Source: Thermoleophilia bacterium (GTDB lineage: Bacteria > Actinomycetota > Thermoleophilia > Gaiellales > Gaiellaceae). Taken from it: 7,390 bases of DNA. The stretch is from NCBI GenBank assembly GCA_013362295.1, contig JABFWJ010000404.1:1-7390 (forward strand). Direction: 5' to 3'. The notes below the pieces were generated by a model that was given only the letters and a program-made list of their open reading frames with translations, was not told the DNA's origin and searched no databases. The position numbers and the translations under genes are program-made. Positions 5,741 through 7,390 of this stretch are shown here, piece after piece; positions within the stretch are counted from its first letter, which is position 1, and each line of letters opens with the position of its first letter.

Positions 5741-6401
5741 CGGCCCTGCGCATGGCCTCGACCGGCGGTTCCAGCCCGGTCCAGAGACGAAAGCTCGCTG
5801 CGCCCTGGCGGACGAGCGCCTCGAGCCCGTCGATCACGACGCAGCCGGCGGCGCGGGCCGCGGCCACGAGCGCAGTCTCCTCGGGCCCGTAGGCGAGATC
5901 GACGACCGTCTGGCCCGCGTGCAGCTCAACCACGACCGCGTCGCGCACCGGCGTCGCGTTGACGACGAGGTCGCACCCGGTCGCGTCCGGCGGCCACGTG
6001 CCCGAACGCGAGTAGACGCGCGTGTCCGTCGGCAGTGCCGGTGCGAGGGTGCGTGCGGCTCCGCCGGCGCCGATCACGCAGGCACGTTGCGCCTCGACGC
6101 CGGCGAGGATCTCCTTGTCGGTGTTGAAGCCGAGCACCCGGCCGTCGCGGAAGAGGAGCGTATTGACCGCCTCGCCGTCCGCCTGGTCGCACGCCGCGAC
6201 CACGGCCTGCTTGTGCGGGATCGTGACGTTCGCGCCCGCGAAGCCGAGCTCGCGGAGTGCCCGAACGCCGGCGAGCGCGTCCTCGACATCGTGCGCCGTG
6301 TAGACCCAGTCGAGACCGCGCGCCGCGAACGCGGCGTTTTGCATCCGCGGCGAGAGCGAGTGCGCAACCGGGCGGCCGATGAGACCGACGTGCGTGCTCA
6401 A
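5730..6401 (-). CDS. aroE: Shikimate dehydrogenase (short form)
   Basis: Shikimate dehydrogenase reduces 3-dehydroshikimate to shikimate with NADPH in the cytoplasm. The 223-residue protein carries HSLSPRMQN (14-22, shikimate binding), NVTIPHK with catalytic Lys64 (58-64), AVNT (78-81), GFNTD with catalytic Asp95 (91-95), the nucleotide-binding GAGGAAR (111-117), NATP (148-151) and QGAASFRLWTG (199-209). It is clearly shorter than the usual 260-290. About ten residues are missing between the post-Lys helix and AVNT. The nucleotide-binding half is trimmed around SRSGTW (131-136), and the usual GM after NATP is replaced by VRD. All core catalytic residues remain, so it is probably active. The start is taken as TTG at 6401, overlapping the mltG stop (TTGA) and placing the family's first strand right after it. 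The frame stays open far upstream, but that part only mirrors mltG. Confidence 0.92.
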   Translation of the reverse strand: MSTHVGLIGRPVAHSLSPRMQNAAFAARGLDWVYTAHDVEDALAGVRALRELGFAGANVTIPHKQAVVAACDQADGEAVNTLLFRDGRVLGFNTDKEILAGVEAQRACVIGAGGAARTLAPALPTDTRVYSRSGTWPPDATGCDLVVNATPVRDAVVVELHAGQTVVDLAYGPEETALVAAARAAGCVVIDGLEALVRQGAASFRLWTGLEPPVEAMRRAVRT

Positions 6402-7306
6402 CAGCCGTAGCCGTGTTCGCACTCGTAGCGCGCGAATGCCGTGTCGCTCGCGGTGAAGAAGTGATGCACCTTGTCCGGCTTGCGGACGAAGTACAGGTAG
6501 TTCACCGCCGCCGGATGAGCGGCGGCCTGGATCGACGCGAGGCCCGGGTTCGCGATCGGCGTCGGCGGCAGGCCGGGGCGCTTGCGCGTGTTGTACGGGC
6601 CGTCGCTGTTCAGCTGCGACAGCAGGATCGACTTCGTCGGCGGGATCTTCAGCCCGTAGCGCAGCGTCGCGTCGATGCCGAGTGGCATGCGCGCGTGCAG
6701 GCGGTTGTAGATGACCGCGGCGACGAGTCGCCGCTCGTCCGGGGCGAGCGTCTCCTTCTCGACCATCGACGCGATGATCAGCACGTCGTACGGCGTCAGG
6801 TTCTTCTTGCGCGCGTACGCGAGGTTGACCGACCTCCAATTGGTGCAGAACGCCTGCAGCTGCTGGGCGGCGAGCTGGCGGCCCGTCGTCGCCTTGACGA
6901 AGTCATACGTCGCCGGGAAGAGGAAGCCCTCGATCTTCGTCTGGCGATGCGGCCTGAAACAGGGCAGGACCGCACGCCGGGTCGCGAGCGCGTACTGCCT
7001 GCCGTTCAGCGCGACCGGCTTGTGGCGCTTGCGCCGCGCGATCTTCGCGACCGCCTGCACGCGCTGGACCATCTGCGCGCGCGTGAACCCCTCGGGGAAG
7101 ATCACGCGGAACGGCTTCGGCGGTGGCGGCGGCGGGGGCAGCGTGTGCTTGCGGTGCACGTGCGGCACGGCGATCACCACGGCGACGACGACGGCGACGA
7201 GCGCGACGACGATCGCCGCGAGCGCGGCGACGCGACGGCGCCGCACCTGCTCCGGCGACGGACCGCGCGGCCGCCGCACCGGCATCATCGGCGGGCGTTC
7301 TGCCAT
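6398..7306 (-). CDS. mltG: Endolytic murein transglycosylase MltG (YceG-like)
   Basis: MltG is a membrane-anchored lytic transglycosylase that cleaves nascent peptidoglycan strands and is thought to set glycan length. The 302-residue protein has a short basic cytoplasmic tail, one membrane helix (about 27-48), a proline run (57-63), a small LysM-like region with VIFPEGFTRAQMVQRV (68-83), then the catalytic domain. There IIASMVEKET (177-186) contains the family's catalytic Glu (Glu183), followed by VIYNRL (198-203), PLGIDATLRYGL (208-219), SDGPYNTRKRPGLPPTPIANPGLASIQAA (234-262) and LYFV (271-274), all family hallmarks. Length is slightly short for the family. Its start overlaps ruvX by 22 bases if ATG 7306 is used; ATG at 7288, overlapping the ruvX stop as ATGA, is an equally plausible start and removes six residues. 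Its stop overlaps the aroE start. Confidence 0.96.
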   Translation of the reverse strand: MAERPPMMPVRRPRGPSPEQVRRRRVAALAAIVVALVAVVVAVVIAVPHVHRKHTLPPPPPPPKPFRVIFPEGFTRAQMVQRVQAVAKIARRKRHKPVALNGRQYALATRRAVLPCFRPHRQTKIEGFLFPATYDFVKATTGRQLAAQQLQAFCTNWRSVNLAYARKKNLTPYDVLIIASMVEKETLAPDERRLVAAVIYNRLHARMPLGIDATLRYGLKIPPTKSILLSQLNSDGPYNTRKRPGLPPTPIANPGLASIQAAAHPAAVNYLYFVRKPDKVHHFFTASDTAFARYECEHGYGC

Positions 7307-7390
7307 TCCAGGAAGCTCGAGAGAAGGTGCGCGGCTGCCCTCGCGTCGTCGCCGCCGGCGAGGACGGAGGTGAAGCGCTCGTCGTAGGTC
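7285..7390 (-). CDS. ruvX: RuvX/YqgF-type pre-16S rRNA nuclease / Holliday junction resolvase-like, C-terminal end
   Basis: Only the last 34 codons are in the window, read on the minus strand from the right edge to the TGA at 7287-7285. They give TYDERFTSVLAGGDDARAAA followed by a helix ending SSFLEWQNARR. This matches the C-terminus of YqgF/RuvX proteins, where a DERxTT motif carries an active-site acidic residue and a D-x-x-AA segment begins the final helix. Members are RNase H-fold nucleases implicated in 16S rRNA 5'-end maturation. The gene overlaps mltG, as expected for the actinobacterial ruvX-mltG-aroE run. The identification rests on a short segment plus the neighbours. Confidence 0.85.
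   Translation of the reverse strand, partial: TYDERFTSVLAGGDDARAAAHLLSSFLEWQNARR

Noticed and set aside
6402..6839. N-terminal extension of the aroE frame up to 6839
   Set aside because: It overlaps the well-supported mltG in another frame, and its Arg-rich translation has no AroE similarity. The family's first strand starts right after TTG 6401.
7121..7139. GGC/GGT-rich run as a microsatellite or regulatory repeat
   Set aside because: It encodes the proline run after the MltG membrane helix, a common low-complexity linker, and needs no other explanation.
1..7390. CRISPR arrays, tRNA or rRNA genes
   Set aside because: No regularly spaced direct repeats were seen, and no tRNA-like or rRNA-like stretch was recognised on either strand.

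Overview
The window is GC-rich bacterial DNA with dense, overlapping genes, frequent GTG and TTG starts, and no Shine-Dalgarno-like sequence that I can see at the first genes of transcription units. With the gene order ruvX-mltG-aroE ... aroC, this suggests an actinobacterium, possibly of the Thermoleophilia/Gaiellales type. That placement is inference; there is no rRNA or other marker here.

Two blocks are interleaved. The housekeeping block is on the minus strand: the end of ruvX (7285-7390), mltG (6398-7306), aroE (5730-6401) and the first 208 codons of aroC (1-625). In many actinobacteria these genes form one run (ruvX-mltG-aroE-aroC-aroK-aroB). Here the run is split by about 5.1 kb of plus-strand DNA.

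The inserted block is a branched-chain-amino-acid-type (HAAT/Liv) ABC importer. It holds a LivH-like permease (666-1592), a LivM permease fused to a LivG ATPase in one 570-residue polypeptide (1589-3301), a lipoprotein solute-binding protein (3477-4700), and an unrecognised secreted, C-terminally anchored protein (4697-5740). Adjacent genes within the two halves overlap by four bases (GTGA, ATGA), so translation is probably coupled. No LivF partner ATPase is in the window, and the fused ATPase has a degenerate signature motif.

Between livMG and the binding-protein gene lies a 166-base palindromic element (3299-3464). Its ends pair over 22 contiguous base pairs as plus-strand RNA, with further internal helices, and every wobble pair fits the plus strand. 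It is bounded by TA on both sides, like a small non-autonomous transposon, and it appears to supply the last base of the livMG stop codon. A promoter-like TACACT follows its right end.

Transcription appears to start directly at start codons (leaderless) at three places: aroC, livH and the binding-protein gene. The aroC and livH promoters are packed back to back in about 40 bp. The 3' ends of the accessory gene and aroE overlap convergently by 11 bp, with no room for an ordinary terminator.
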